Shown piece by piece: positions 17,201 through 25,751 of a stretch of DNA of 64,000 bases. The stretch comes from Stigmatella ashevillena (lineage in GTDB: Bacteria; Myxococcota; Myxococcia; Myxococcales; Myxococcaceae): positions 7,000,425 to 7,064,424 of the forward strand of contig NZ_JAQNDM010000002.1 of assembly GCF_028368975.1 (NCBI RefSeq), given 5' to 3'. Made by a program: the position numbers and the translations under genes. The notes below the pieces were generated by a model. That model made no database searches. It saw nothing but the letters and a program-made list of their open reading frames with translations, and was not told the DNA's origin. Each line of letters starts with the position of its first letter. Within the stretch, counting starts at the first letter, position 1.

Positions 17201-18556
17201 TCAGGCCTTGCGGCGGCCGTCGAGGATCTTCAAGAAGGAGCGGCTGCGCAGCTCCTCCAGGGTGAGCCCGGTGGCCCGAGCCTCCTCCTCGGTGATGGCG
17301 CCGCAGGAGATGCCGCGCAGGAAGTAGTTCAGCAGCCCCTGGCCGGTGGCCGCGTCGTCGAACACGTCTCCGAGCAGCGTGGCCTGGGCCGCCTTGTCGA
17401 TGAAGGCCTTGAGCCGGCGCGAGGCCGGGTCCAGTCCCTCCTGGAAGAACGCATACACGGCCGCGTAGCGCACGGGGAGCTGCGCGGGGTGCAAGTCCCA
17501 GCCCTGGTAGATGGCGCGCTCCAGCGAGTGGCGCGTGTGGTCATACGCCAGCCGCCACGCGCGATGCACCACCTCGCGGTTCTCCTTCTTCTGCGTGGGC
17601 GTCAGACCCTTCTTCGCATCCTTCTTATGCGGGCCCACTGGCATGACGTTGGTGGCGCCGTCCGAGAGCGCCACCCCGGTGCCCGCCAGGGCCAGCTGCA
17701 TCAGGTGGCGCGCGAAGTCGCAGGCGGGGTGCGCCATGCTCTGGTAGGCGGCCGTGATGTTGAGCGAGGCGGTGAAGTCGTAGACGCCGAGGTGGGCACC
17801 CACGCAGCGCCCCTCCGCCGCCGCGACGAGATCCGTCAGCGCCAGGCGTCCCTGCGCATCGAAGAGGGACTGAGGCGTCTCCACCATCAGCTCGATGGGC
17901 AGCGAGCCGGGCCTCAGCTTCTTCGCCTTCTCCAGCGCATCCAGCATGCGCACCAGCGCGGTGACCTGCTCCACGGCGGTGATCTTGGGCAGGGTGATGA
18001 CGAAGTTGTTCGGCAGCTTGCCGCCGGAGCGATCCAGCAACGTGGTGATGAACAGATCCAACGTGCGGGCGCTGCGGTCGAACAGCTCTTCGGAGAGGGA
18101 CTTGATGCGGATGCCGATGAACGGCGGCAGCGTGCCCGCCGCGAGTCCGCGGGCCGTCTCCTCCGCGGCGGACACGGCGTGCCCATCCTCTTCGGCGTCG
18201 GGCCGGTGGCCGTAACCGTCCTCGAAGTCGATCCGGAAGTCCTCCACGGGCTCGCGCTCGAGCTTGGCGACCACGCGCTCATAGACGCGCTTGCCGAAAG
18301 CGCCCGTCGTCGGGAAGCCCAGGCAGCCTGCGAACGCCTTGGCGTCCGGCGCGTAATCCTGGAGCGTGGCCAGGGCCGTCTGCCCCATCTTCTTCGCCGT
18401 GTCCGCCTTGAAGATCTGCGCGCCGCCGTAGACGGTGTGCACGGGCTGGCGCCGGGAGGACTCGCCTGGGTAGGCCTGGGAATAGGCCAGGTTGGCCTTC
18501 TTCAGCGCGGCGCGGGCGGGGCCAATGGAGGAGGGCTTGAGGGTCGTCTTCGTCAT
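17201..18556 (-). CDS. HpcH/HpaI aldolase/citrate lyase-type protein (DUF6986-like)
   Basis: The start MTKTTLKPSS gives 451 residues. FRIDFEDGYG, ITLPKITAVEQ, IELMVETPQSLFD and CVGAHLGVYDFTASLNI follow the order of the TIM-barrel CitE/HpcH superfamily, where E/D residues bind Mg2+ and acyl or oxoacid substrates. The protein is longer than HpaI aldolases and matches the large variants sometimes named phosphoenolpyruvate kinase or aldolase. The reaction is not known. It is transcribed away from locus I. An upstream GTG (18592) is less likely because GGAGG directly abuts it. Confidence 0.75.
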   Translation of the reverse strand: MTKTTLKPSSIGPARAALKKANLAYSQAYPGESSRRQPVHTVYGGAQIFKADTAKKMGQTALATLQDYAPDAKAFAGCLGFPTTGAFGKRVYERVVAKLEREPVEDFRIDFEDGYGHRPDAEEDGHAVSAAEETARGLAAGTLPPFIGIRIKSLSEELFDRSARTLDLFITTLLDRSGGKLPNNFVITLPKITAVEQVTALVRMLDALEKAKKLRPGSLPIELMVETPQSLFDAQGRLALTDLVAAAEGRCVGAHLGVYDFTASLNITAAYQSMAHPACDFARHLMQLALAGTGVALSDGATNVMPVGPHKKDAKKGLTPTQKKENREVVHRAWRLAYDHTRHSLERAIYQGWDLHPAQLPVRYAAVYAFFQEGLDPASRRLKAFIDKAAQATLLGDVFDDAATGQGLLNYFLRGISCGAITEEEARATGLTLEELRSRSFLKILDGRRKA

Positions 18557-18693
18557 AGGGAGGAGGGGCTCAGCCAAGCGGGAGAGAGACACCCTCCATA
18601 TAGAACGGCTCGTGCTCGAGAGTCAGCACCGCGGCCGCGTGCTCAGTTTGCTGCCTCTAGGCGCTTTGGAGGGGGCCTGCTAGGGTTGTTGGA

Positions 18694-19302
18694 ATGCGCT
18701 GCTTGGAAGAGTGCGCGAGCGCCATTCCATCTTTGCCGATTATCCCCATGTGGATGGGGTTCGTTCTGGCCTGTGCTACAGGCGAACCGCCCAAGTTCTG
18801 GCATGACTCGGCGAACCGTCTCGTTGTCGCGGGCCCACTCTTGGGCCCCGTCGACAACTTGGAAACCTTGGGCCCCCTGCTTTGTGAAGAACTTCGCAAG
18901 ATGCCCGGAGCAACTGCGGGCAACCGACGTGGCGGTCAGGAATACTGCGGAGTGATTTATCAGCGCCCCGGGAGTGAAGGCTTCTATGTGAGCCATCCCT
19001 CTTCGTTGGGGCCAGCAGTGGAAGCCGCAGGTGGACGAAAGCAGTGCTTTGTTCCTGATGCCGTAAGCGATCCCGGCTCTCCAAGCTCGGTTATTTATGC
19101 GGACTACCACAACCATCCCTCCAGTACGCGCTTCTCGCCAGAAGATCTTCAGGCCAGACGCCAACGGTTCTACTTTCGCGTGATGCTCAACCCTCTATGC
19201 GAAATGTATCTATACGATTTCCAAGCACGAACAGTGTTTCAGCTGAAGGACGGAAAGTTTGCGGTCATCAAGCGAGTGACAGACGACATCCGAGGCGAAT
19301 GA
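18694..19302 (+). CDS. JAMM/JAB-domain lipoprotein (copy J1, locus I)
   Basis: 202 residues. The signal peptide ends in VLAC (an alternative Met at residue 19 also works). The body has E83 in QEYCGVIY, then H139-x-H141-P, S148 and D151 in DYHNHPSSTRFSPED. This is a full JAMM zinc motif, E ... HxHPx5SxxD, as in RadC/Mov34 metalloproteases and JAB-like (DUF4329-type) toxin domains. Its stop overlaps the start of the next lipoprotein (ATGA). Paralogs lie at 30593 and 44525. The gene looks more A/T-rich than the lyase gene before it. Lipid anchoring implies action in the envelope; the substrate is unknown. Confidence 0.8.
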   Translation: MRCLEECASAIPSLPIIPMWMGFVLACATGEPPKFWHDSANRLVVAGPLLGPVDNLETLGPLLCEELRKMPGATAGNRRGGQEYCGVIYQRPGSEGFYVSHPSSLGPAVEAAGGRKQCFVPDAVSDPGSPSSVIYADYHNHPSSTRFSPEDLQARRQRFYFRVMLNPLCEMYLYDFQARTVFQLKDGKFAVIKRVTDDIRGE

Positions 19303-19736
19303 TGACGCTTTCTTTTCGTGGAGGCTCAGGGATAAAGGCGCTGGTGCTTCAAGCACTTCTTCTCACATCCACAGGGTGCTTCCATGTTCATCGGAAGCCT
19401 CGGATCGCTTCTGAGCAGGTGGCCGCGACGATTCAATTTCCCGAATGGAGCCAGGACAAAACAACGACGGTCACGGGACCGCAACTCAGGGCGCTCCAGA
19501 TAGCGATGGACGACTTCAGGCCTTTGGGCTCGGAACCTTCGAAAAAAGATGATGCTTGGACTCAGTGCCTCCTCAATCTCGAAACCTATGACGCGTGGGT
19601 CCGGAGTGGCGAAGGAGTAACCTTCATTCATTTCACACCGCAGGAGGATGCGCGCTGCGGGCTTCAGCCCAAGCTCATGGATGCGGGTGCCAGCTATGCC
19701 GTCAGCGACGAAGGCGTCATTCTCAAGCGAGAATAG
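19299..19736 (+). CDS. two-cysteine lipoprotein (copy S1, locus I)
   Basis: Starts at ATG 19299 or 19302, overlapping the J1 stop. A signal peptide with lipobox TSTGC is followed by about 120 residues. GPQLRALQIAMDDFRP, a first Cys (TQCL), a second Cys (ARCG) and the close YAVSDEGVILKRE are shared with lipoproteins at 30118 and 63181 and, more distantly, 43877 and 61113. No known family is recognised. Its coupling to a JAMM protein here and at locus II suggests that the two act together in the envelope. Confidence 0.78.
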   Translation: MMTLSFRGGSGIKALVLQALLLTSTGCFHVHRKPRIASEQVAATIQFPEWSQDKTTTVTGPQLRALQIAMDDFRPLGSEPSKKDDAWTQCLLNLETYDAWVRSGEGVTFIHFTPQEDARCGLQPKLMDAGASYAVSDEGVILKRE

Positions 19737-19897
19737 GGAGACCGCTCCACATTCGAGGTGAGTGAGGATTGGGGCGTGCATGGGTATCGTGACACACTCC
19801 CCAAGGGCATGTTCTGCCTGCGTCCACTTGGAAAGAAGCCTCGGGCCATGTCGGCCAAACCCTTGGACACGCCTGCGGAGGCGTAAAGCGAGATGCG

Positions 19898-20755
19898 ATG
19901 AGTCCGTCGATAGCTGAGAGTGAGACGCTGCTCGCCCGTGTGGTCGAGGCGCTCCGGCCCGTTCGAGGCTTGGTTGCGCTGGTGCTCGGCGGCTCGCGAG
20001 GGCGGGGTACCGCAGGGCCTGCTTCCGACTATGACATCGGTCTGTATTACGAGCCCAGTGCGCCACTCGATGTAGAAGCACTCCAAGGGGCGATTGCCCC
20101 TCTCGTGGATGATCCCTCATCGGCGGTGACCCGTATCGGCGAGTGGGGGCCATGGATCAATGGTGGGGGGTGGCTCACCATCGGGGGCGCCAAGGTCGAT
20201 CTCCTCTACCGAGATCTCGGACGCGTGCGTGAGGTCATCACCGATGCACGGCAGGGCCGCATCTCGATGAACTACCAACCGGGTCATCCTCACGGTTTCT
20301 GCTCGGCCATCTGGATGGGCGAGATCGCGACCTGTCGGCCGCTCTTTGATCCGTTCGGCCGCGTCGCGGAATTGAAGGATGAGACCTGGCCGTACCCCGA
20401 GGCGCTGAGGGATGCACTGATGACCCGCTTTGGATGGGAGGTGGGCTTCGCCATCTCGAATGCCGAGATCGCGGCGCGGCGCTCCGAGCAGACACATATC
20501 GCGGGCTGTGCCTACCGGGCGCTGTGCTGCATGGCGCAGGTGCTGTTTGCCTTGAACGGCCGCTATCTCATCAACGAGAAGGGGGCCGTCGCCGAAGCTG
20601 CGAATTACCCACTCACGATTGAAGGTTTGGCCACGGCGTCGGCCGAGATCTGGAGCCATATCGGCAATGCAGACGCCGAGAGCACGCTGCGCCGACTGCG
20701 CAGCTTGGCGGACGGGATGGGCATGCTCGTCGAGCGAGCGGGAAGAAAGCCGTAG
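19898..20755 (+). CDS. nucleotidyltransferase-domain protein
   Basis: 285 residues. GGSRGRGTAGPASDYDIGLY (about 30-50) is the pol-beta nucleotidyltransferase signature GSxxxG ... DxD, and a third acidic residue is likely in VDLLYRD. The rest is a helical domain as in DUF4037/aminoglycoside nucleotidyltransferase relatives. It could transfer AMP to a small molecule or a protein. No HEPN toxin gene is adjacent, so a MNT/HEPN pair is not supported. It sits inside locus I between the S1 lipoprotein and the kinase; whether it belongs functionally is unclear. Confidence 0.82.
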   Translation: MSPSIAESETLLARVVEALRPVRGLVALVLGGSRGRGTAGPASDYDIGLYYEPSAPLDVEALQGAIAPLVDDPSSAVTRIGEWGPWINGGGWLTIGGAKVDLLYRDLGRVREVITDARQGRISMNYQPGHPHGFCSAIWMGEIATCRPLFDPFGRVAELKDETWPYPEALRDALMTRFGWEVGFAISNAEIAARRSEQTHIAGCAYRALCCMAQVLFALNGRYLINEKGAVAEAANYPLTIEGLATASAEIWSHIGNADAESTLRRLRSLADGMGMLVERAGRKP

Positions 20756-20791
20756 TTCGGTCAGAACTGAAACTTCGTGGAGCCTCCTTTA

Positions 20792-22165
20792 ATGGATCCT
20801 TCCGCTTTACCACTCGGCACTCAGGTGGGCGCTTGGCGCGTGCTGAGCCGAGGCAGCCACGGCAGCTACGGCATGGTTTACCGTGTCGAAAGGGCTGGGA
20901 ACGCGGAGGCGGGAACTTTCGCGCTGAAGCTGGCGTTGCGTCAGATGGACCCTCGCTTCGAGAGAGAGGCCGAGCTGCTCTCGCGTTTGACGCATGCCCA
21001 CGTGCCAAGGCTGTTCGACCAGGGCGTTTGGGTGTCTCCAGAAGGCGTCTCCTTTCCGTTCTTGGTGATGGAGTGGGTGGAGGGCGTGCCTCTGTACGAG
21101 TGGGCCGTGCGCCATCGCGTTTCCTCCCGGCAGGTCTTGGGATTGCTGGCACAAGTAGCCAGTGCCTTGGCCGCCACGCACGCGGCGGGCGGTGTTCATC
21201 GGGACGTAAAGGGCGACAACGTCCTGGTGAGCGCCAACGGCGCAAAGGCGTTCCTCGTGGACTTCGGCTCGGGCAGTTACGCCGGGGCGCGAAGGCTCAC
21301 ATGGCGGCCAGAGCCTCCCGGGACGTTTCAATACTGGAGCATTGAGGCACTGCGCTTCCGGTGGCGGTTCCGTCACGATGCCACAGCCCACTATGAGGCT
21401 GGACCCGCTGATGACGTGTATGCGCTGGGCGTGATGGCCTATCGCCTCGTTACAGGAGTATATCCGCCTCCCTTGGAGTCCAAGGCATTGGATGCAGGGG
21501 ATGGGTATGTCCGCTCCAAACGGGTAGCTCCCGAGAAACAGGCTCATATGAGCCCGAAGTTGGCGGCGCTTATCCGGCAGATGCTCGCAGAGAAGCCCTC
21601 GATGCGTGGCAATGCGGCGGAGGTTGCTCATGCCTTGGAGAGAGCCGCGAAAGATGCTGGGCGGCAAGCATCTCGTGTCGTCACCCGGCGTCCGAAGCAG
21701 GTTGCTGCTTCCACGTTAGGCGCCCGATTGAGAGGGTGGCGTGTCGGGATGATGTGGCTTGGGTGGTTAACTGCTGCGGCGCTGGCAGTGCTGTGGGCAG
21801 GGAGTGAGTGGACTGAGCGAGAGGTATGGGAGGAGAAGCCCATGGCCGTGTTGCCCCAAGAATACCTTGGAGAGGCGGAGGACGGTGGAACCTCGGGGCT
21901 GGCAAGTACCGCATTCAAGTTGCACGAGGATACGAAAGGGAGTGAATCAACGCGCGGTGCAATTGGGCTTGAAATGCCGAAGACCCCCCTTCCAGGGCAG
22001 CGTCGTCCTCCCTGCAAGAGATATGAGGTCGAAGTGAGCGGTGGGTGTTGGCACGCTCTTCAGGACAAGATTCCTCCCTGCGATGAAGACACCTACTCCT
22101 GGAAGAACAGATGCTATTTGCCATCACCCTCTCCTCGCCGTCCTGCGACTTCCGAACCGCCATAG
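20792..22165 (+). CDS. transmembrane Ser/Thr kinase with Cys-rich outer tail (copy K1)
   Basis: The start MDPSALPLG was chosen by alignment with its paralog at 61675 (MNPASLPVD). Kinase residues about 12-285: glycine loop GSHGSYGMVY, K46, HRD 136-138, DFG 157-159. The activation end is altered (GTFQYWSIEALR rather than APE), so activity may differ. One membrane helix lies near 312-332 (WLGWLTAAALAVLWAG). The outer part ends in a Cys motif: PPCKRYEVEVSGGCW, PPC, then WKNRCYLP and RRPATSEPP. This tail recurs in K2. It is a receptor-like kinase with the kinase domain inside the cell. Confidence 0.85.
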   Translation: MDPSALPLGTQVGAWRVLSRGSHGSYGMVYRVERAGNAEAGTFALKLALRQMDPRFEREAELLSRLTHAHVPRLFDQGVWVSPEGVSFPFLVMEWVEGVPLYEWAVRHRVSSRQVLGLLAQVASALAATHAAGGVHRDVKGDNVLVSANGAKAFLVDFGSGSYAGARRLTWRPEPPGTFQYWSIEALRFRWRFRHDATAHYEAGPADDVYALGVMAYRLVTGVYPPPLESKALDAGDGYVRSKRVAPEKQAHMSPKLAALIRQMLAEKPSMRGNAAEVAHALERAAKDAGRQASRVVTRRPKQVAASTLGARLRGWRVGMMWLGWLTAAALAVLWAGSEWTEREVWEEKPMAVLPQEYLGEAEDGGTSGLASTAFKLHEDTKGSESTRGAIGLEMPKTPLPGQRRPPCKRYEVEVSGGCWHALQDKIPPCDEDTYSWKNRCYLPSPSPRRPATSEPP

Positions 22166-22273
22166 CTGTGCCAAGCGCTCTTTGTATGGGCAGAGCGCTT
22201 CCATTTATTTGAAGATGCAGACCATCAGGCTTCCGATGGGGAGGCCATGCAGGCGGAGCGTAGCGGAGTTCCT

Positions 22274-22765
22274 ATGAATCGAGGCGGGATCATTCGGGCC
22301 CTGGTGCTGTGGATGGGGGGCCTCTTAAGCGTCGTAGGCTGTAGTTCGATTCCACCCGCAGTTCAGGGCACAGGCGGAGCCGCACGTTCGGGCGCGGTCG
22401 CTCAGGGCGGTGACCGCGGCTCCCAAAGCGGCGACGCCATCGCTCAGGGCGTAGAGTGCAACCAGACAGACACAACAGTTTCGTGTTGCCTGAAAAAGCA
22501 CCCGGGCGATTACGCCCGCTGCGGGGCACAGCCCCCTAAGCAGCGGCCGAATCGATTTCCTCCGCTCACGGACTTGACACCAGAGGAAGCAAGAGCGCGT
22601 GAGGAGATGTGCCGCGAGCATTGGGAGCGGTGCGTAGAGCGTGGCGGCGAATACGAGAAGCGCGGGCAATATGGCCAGACGATCTGTCGATCCTGCTGGC
22701 AGAACTGCAAGGCGAGCGGAGTTTGGCCCGAGCACGTCAACGACATTCCTTGTCTTGGGGGGTAG
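22274..22765 (+). CDS. Cys-rich lipoprotein of locus I
   Basis: 163 residues. The signal ends in LSVVGC. A Gly/Ser/Ala linker leads to VECNQTDTTVSCCLKKHPGD and a C-terminal part with CREHWERC and CRSCWQNC. From memory, a TVSCC(I/L)KK segment recurs near the start of myxobacterial secreted proteins, some of them toxin-like, but I cannot verify this here. Two bases separate its stop from the GTG of the next gene, so the pair is co-translated. The last 60 residues could form a disulfide-rich domain. Function unknown. Confidence 0.72.
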   Translation: MNRGGIIRALVLWMGGLLSVVGCSSIPPAVQGTGGAARSGAVAQGGDRGSQSGDAIAQGVECNQTDTTVSCCLKKHPGDYARCGAQPPKQRPNRFPPLTDLTPEEARAREEMCREHWERCVERGGEYEKRGQYGQTICRSCWQNCKASGVWPEHVNDIPCLGG

Positions 22766-22767
22766 AC

Positions 22768-23262
22768 GTGAGCCGTTCACGTAGAGAGTGGTGGCGCGCA
22801 GTCGCGGAGGCGCGCGAGTGGCTTACGTTGGGTCTGAGCTACATAGACGCGCCCTTTGAGGTCATCGTCGCCGCGCTCAAGGACCTTGAGCGGCAGTATG
22901 CGCGCGAGGCGCGCACGGACGCTGAACGCCTGCGCCTCAAGCGGCTGACCGCGCTCGATGCTGTGGATGCTGCATTTACCCAGCTCCGGCCCTGGCAGGA
23001 TTTTGGCCCGTGGTTGCGTCGGATCAGGCGGCTCGGTTTTCCAGACCTTTGGAGCCGCTTCCACATTGCGACCCTCTACGCGCAGTCCGTTCCCAACTTT
23101 CCAGAGCAAGCACGAGACGCCTTTGCCATGTTGGCGGATGTTGAACGCCGCGTGAGAAGGCGACGCAAGGACCGGCAATCACGGCAACAGATGCTAGACA
23201 GCATCGACTACGCCCGGCTCGTAGCCGCCAGATTCCTTCCCCCAGAGACGCCGGGGACTTGA
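22768..23262 (+). CDS. small basic helical protein, partner of the preceding lipoprotein
   Basis: GTG 22768 follows a GGGGGG run and lies 2 bases after the upstream stop. 164 residues, Arg/Ala/Leu-rich, predicted all-helical, with no signal peptide or membrane helix, so cytosolic. The tight pairing with a secreted Cys-rich lipoprotein resembles a toxin/immunity arrangement, but no toxin motif is visible, so this stays a guess. Its 3' end is overlapped antisense by the read-through extension of the GFA-like pseudogene. Confidence 0.6.
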   Translation: MSRSRREWWRAVAEAREWLTLGLSYIDAPFEVIVAALKDLERQYAREARTDAERLRLKRLTALDAVDAAFTQLRPWQDFGPWLRRIRRLGFPDLWSRFHIATLYAQSVPNFPEQARDAFAMLADVERRVRRRRKDRQSRQQMLDSIDYARLVAARFLPPETPGT

Positions 23263-23301
23263 AAAAAGCTTGGCAAAAAGGAGGCGCAATGAAACTAACA
23301 G

Positions 23302-23697
23302 GTTGAGATGCTCAACAGCATCGCCGAGGACAACCACCCACGGGTGCTTGCGCTCTTCATAGATGGAGACCTTCGGAGGTGGGAACGCTGGGTCGGCGAA
23401 GGCACCGATTGGCACGGCGATCATTCCGGGAATGGCTTCGAGCTGATAGGCGATGGTCGAGCCGCAGTTCGGTCAGAACTGGTACGTCGCGTGATTGCCG
23501 CTGTCCGCCCGGCGGACGTAGGTGCGCGGCTCGCCGGAGATTGTCACTTGTTTCGAAGGGAATCGTGCCTGTGCGGCGAAGGCGCTGCCGGTTCGGCGCT
23601 GGCAAGCGAGGCAATGACAGACCGACACGCAAACAGGCTCGCCCTCGCAGCGTGCGGTCAATTCACCACAGCGGCATTCGGCGACGCGGACCGTCAT
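23302..23697 (-). pseudogene. GFA-family gene interrupted by in-frame UGA at a zinc-binding Cys
   Basis: The frame from ATG 23697 shows the glutathione-dependent formaldehyde-activating (GFA/CENP-V) zinc motifs CRCG and CHCLAC, then stops at TGA 23475-23473. The same frame continues without other stops as PNCGSTIAYQLE, GAFADPAFPPPK and YEERKHPWV, so only one codon breaks it: the first Cys of FCxNCG is UGA. GFA homologs usually end soon after the EHLN segment (codon 23304-23302), but here the frame runs on to 23194 into the antisense of the neighbouring gene, so the stop also seems lost. It is most likely a decaying gene; selenocysteine read-through is the alternative. Confidence 0.72.
23434..23463 (-). 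other. stem-loop 9 bases after the UGA of the GFA-like gene
   Basis: On the minus strand GGCTCGA (23463-23457) can pair with TCGAAGCC (23441-23434) with a single bulged A, enclosing a 15-base loop. The stem begins 9 bases after the UGA, roughly where bacterial SECIS elements sit. The loop does not clearly show the conserved SelB-binding features, and G+C-rich coding DNA often forms such stems by chance. Confidence 0.25.
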
Positions 23698-23718
23698 ACG
23701 GCTCCCCTGTTTTGGCTG

Positions 23719-24063
23719 TCAGCTTCCCCGGTACGTGGAAAAGCCAAACGGGCTGAGCAACAGGGGCACATGGTAGTGCTCCTCCGCCGAAGCCAGCTCG
23801 AACACCACCGGGACATAGGGATAGAAGCCCTTGAGGCTGTTCGCCCGGAAGTATTCCCCCGTGTGGAACGTCATCCGGTAGGTGCCCGGCTCCAGGCGCG
23901 TCCCCGCGGGGAGAAAGTCCCGGACGCGGCCATCCGCGTTGGTGGTTCCGCGCGCCAACTCCCGCCACTCGCCGGAGGAGGTTTGAGTCTCCAGGGTGAT
24001 GGGAACGCCCGCGGCAGGGCGGCCCGACTGGGTATCGAGGACGTGGGTGGACAGGGTGCTCAT
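23719..24063 (-). CDS. uraH: 5-hydroxyisourate hydrolase
   Basis: 114 residues. A transthyretin-like fold with THVLDTQSGRPAAGVPITLE at the N-terminus, the central TYRMTFHTGEYF and the diagnostic C-terminal YRGS. It hydrolyses 5-hydroxyisourate to OHCU in purine breakdown, normally as a tetramer. The length is typical and there is no signal peptide, so it is cytosolic. Its ATG overlaps the uraD stop by 4 bases, making it the last gene of the operon. Confidence 0.95.
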   Translation of the reverse strand: MSTLSTHVLDTQSGRPAAGVPITLETQTSSGEWRELARGTTNADGRVRDFLPAGTRLEPGTYRMTFHTGEYFRANSLKGFYPYVPVVFELASAEEHYHVPLLLSPFGFSTYRGS

Positions 24064-24572
24064 GGCGAGGTGAGAAGCTTCTCCAGGCGAAGGCGGGTGA
24101 TCTGCGCTTGTTCTCCGGCCGCGATGCGCATCTCCAGGGGCGGTGGGTTGTTCAGCCGCTCGCGGAGTTGCTCTAGGATTTCCGGGGCGCCCTTGCCCGT
24201 GGCGCAGATGAGGAAGGTGAAGCCGAAGCGCTCCTCATACTCACGGTTGCCGTCGGCAAGCGCTTGCAGCACCTCTTCGCTCGCCCCCTGCACCCCCTTC
24301 TGCTCCTGCGCGGACCAGGTGCCGGTGGCCTTGAAGCGCTCCCGCAGCTGGGAGACATCCCCGATGCGCGGGTGGTGGGAGATGGCTTCCTTCCAGTCCT
24401 CGGGGCCCGTCTGCGACCAGAGCCAGCCCGCCTCTGTATAGACAGCGGTCTCCTGGGCGAATGGGCGTGCGCGCGCCATGCCCTCGGCCCAGCGCCGGGA
24501 GCCACAGCAACGGAGGAACTCCGCCTGCGCCTCCTCGAGGGGCAGGCCATTGAGCCAATCCAACCGGCTCAC
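24060..24572 (-). CDS. uraD: OHCU decarboxylase
   Basis: GTG 24572 overlaps the allantoicase stop (GTGA), giving MSRLDWLNGLPLEEAQ and 170 residues, the usual length. FLRCCGSRRWAEGMARARPF, the catalytic His in ISHHPRIGD, the SAQEQKGV segment and YEERFGFTFLICATGKGAPE are all typical. It converts 2-oxo-4-hydroxy-4-carboxy-5-ureidoimidazoline to S-allantoin. The longer frame starting at 24791 overlaps allantoicase and is rejected. It acts between UraH and the allantoin enzymes encoded upstream. Confidence 0.95.
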   Translation of the reverse strand: MSRLDWLNGLPLEEAQAEFLRCCGSRRWAEGMARARPFAQETAVYTEAGWLWSQTGPEDWKEAISHHPRIGDVSQLRERFKATGTWSAQEQKGVQGASEEVLQALADGNREYEERFGFTFLICATGKGAPEILEQLRERLNNPPPLEMRIAAGEQAQITRLRLEKLLTSP

Positions 24573-25585
24573 GACACACGCCCGTGGATTCGCAGCCGGC
24601 TGATGCCTCCGTCTGGGAAGATGTTCAGGCGAACGTGGGTGAAGGGTCCCGTGGCCTTCAGCTCGGCCTCGAAGAAGTGGCGGTGGTGGGCCTGGAGCTT
24701 CGTCTTCGGAAGGATCTCCTGCCAGGAGATGTCCTTCGCGTTGGCGAAGTCGAGCAGGTCTTCCTTCAGCGAGCACCCCTCCAGCGAGCACATGTCCGGG
24801 AAGTTGCCCTTGAAGTGGTTGGTGTCCACCTCCACGCGCTGCACGCTGCCGGGCGCCGCCAGCTTCACGACGATCCAGTCGAAGCCGGGCACGCGCTTGC
24901 GCCGCGTCTCCCAGCCCTCGCCCATGGTGACGGCGCGGCCGGGGAGGATGAGGTTGTCCTTGGGCCCGAAGAACGAGTCATTGCAGGTGACGACGATGCC
25001 GCCGTTCTCCGCCGCCGCCAGGTCCACGCCCTCGGTCGCGCGCAGCCGGGTCAGGTCCGGCTGCACCACGCCGTGCACGCGGAAGCGCGCCACGCCGCCG
25101 TCCGGGTAGATGTTGAGGCGCACGTGCGTCCAGCGGCGCTCGCTGGCAACGGGCAGGAAGTTCTGCGTCCCCCCGGCGAGCTTCGTCCGGGGAACCACCT
25201 CGGTCCACGCCGCGTCCACGAGCGACTCGGGCGTGGGCGTGCCCGAGACCTCCAGCGCATCCACCGAGGCGTACTCGGGGAAGTTGCCGAGGAAGTGGTT
25301 TGTGTCCACGTTCACGCCGCGGATGATGCCGGGCAGTCCGAGCTGGAGGATGCACCAGTCATAGCCGGGCACGCGCTTGCGGCGGGTCTCCCAGCCGTCC
25401 ATCCACTTGCCGAACTCGGTGTACTTGTCCGGGATGAAGACGCCCCGGCCCGGTTTGAGCAGGTTCTCCTTCGGGGCGAAGAATTCGTCGTTGGCCAGGA
25501 GGGCCTTGCCGCCCACTTTCTCGGAGGCAAGGTCAATGAGCTCGGCGAAGGCAACGCGGACCTTGCCCTCTTCAGGTGTGTGCAT
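24569..25585 (-). CDS. alc: allantoicase
   Basis: 338 residues built of two homologous halves, seen as GWETRRKRVPG repeated around residues 64 and 224, VDTNHFLGNFP/VDTNHFKGNFP, and HVRLNIYPDGG/HVRLNIFPDGG. This tandem layout is diagnostic for allantoicase, which splits allantoate into ureidoglycolate and urea. It starts at ATG 25585, 166 bases after allB, and overlaps uraD by 4 bases. No ureidoglycolate lyase is seen in the operon. Confidence 0.96.
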   Translation of the reverse strand: MHTPEEGKVRVAFAELIDLASEKVGGKALLANDEFFAPKENLLKPGRGVFIPDKYTEFGKWMDGWETRRKRVPGYDWCILQLGLPGIIRGVNVDTNHFLGNFPEYASVDALEVSGTPTPESLVDAAWTEVVPRTKLAGGTQNFLPVASERRWTHVRLNIYPDGGVARFRVHGVVQPDLTRLRATEGVDLAAAENGGIVVTCNDSFFGPKDNLILPGRAVTMGEGWETRRKRVPGFDWIVVKLAAPGSVQRVEVDTNHFKGNFPDMCSLEGCSLKEDLLDFANAKDISWQEILPKTKLQAHHRHFFEAELKATGPFTHVRLNIFPDGGISRLRIHGRVS

Positions 25586-25751
25586 GGTGTGAGTCTCCCC
25601 TCGCGGACTACCTTACTCCTCCATCAAAGCAGTGCCAGGGCGTTGCACCCGGAGGCCGAGGGCGACCCCGCATGGGTTCACCCCGCGTGTAGCCCTGCTT
25701 ATTCCGGGGGATGTATGTCTCGCGGATCCTTCGTGGGGATCCGTCCACCCC

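Noticed and set aside
19898-20755. MNT/HEPN toxin-antitoxin pair
   Set aside because: The nucleotidyltransferase is larger than MNT antitoxins and no HEPN gene is adjacent.
23434-23463. Confident SECIS element
   Set aside because: The stem is bulged, the loop lacks clear SelB features and the gene shows a second defect (lost stop), so selenocysteine stays only a possibility.
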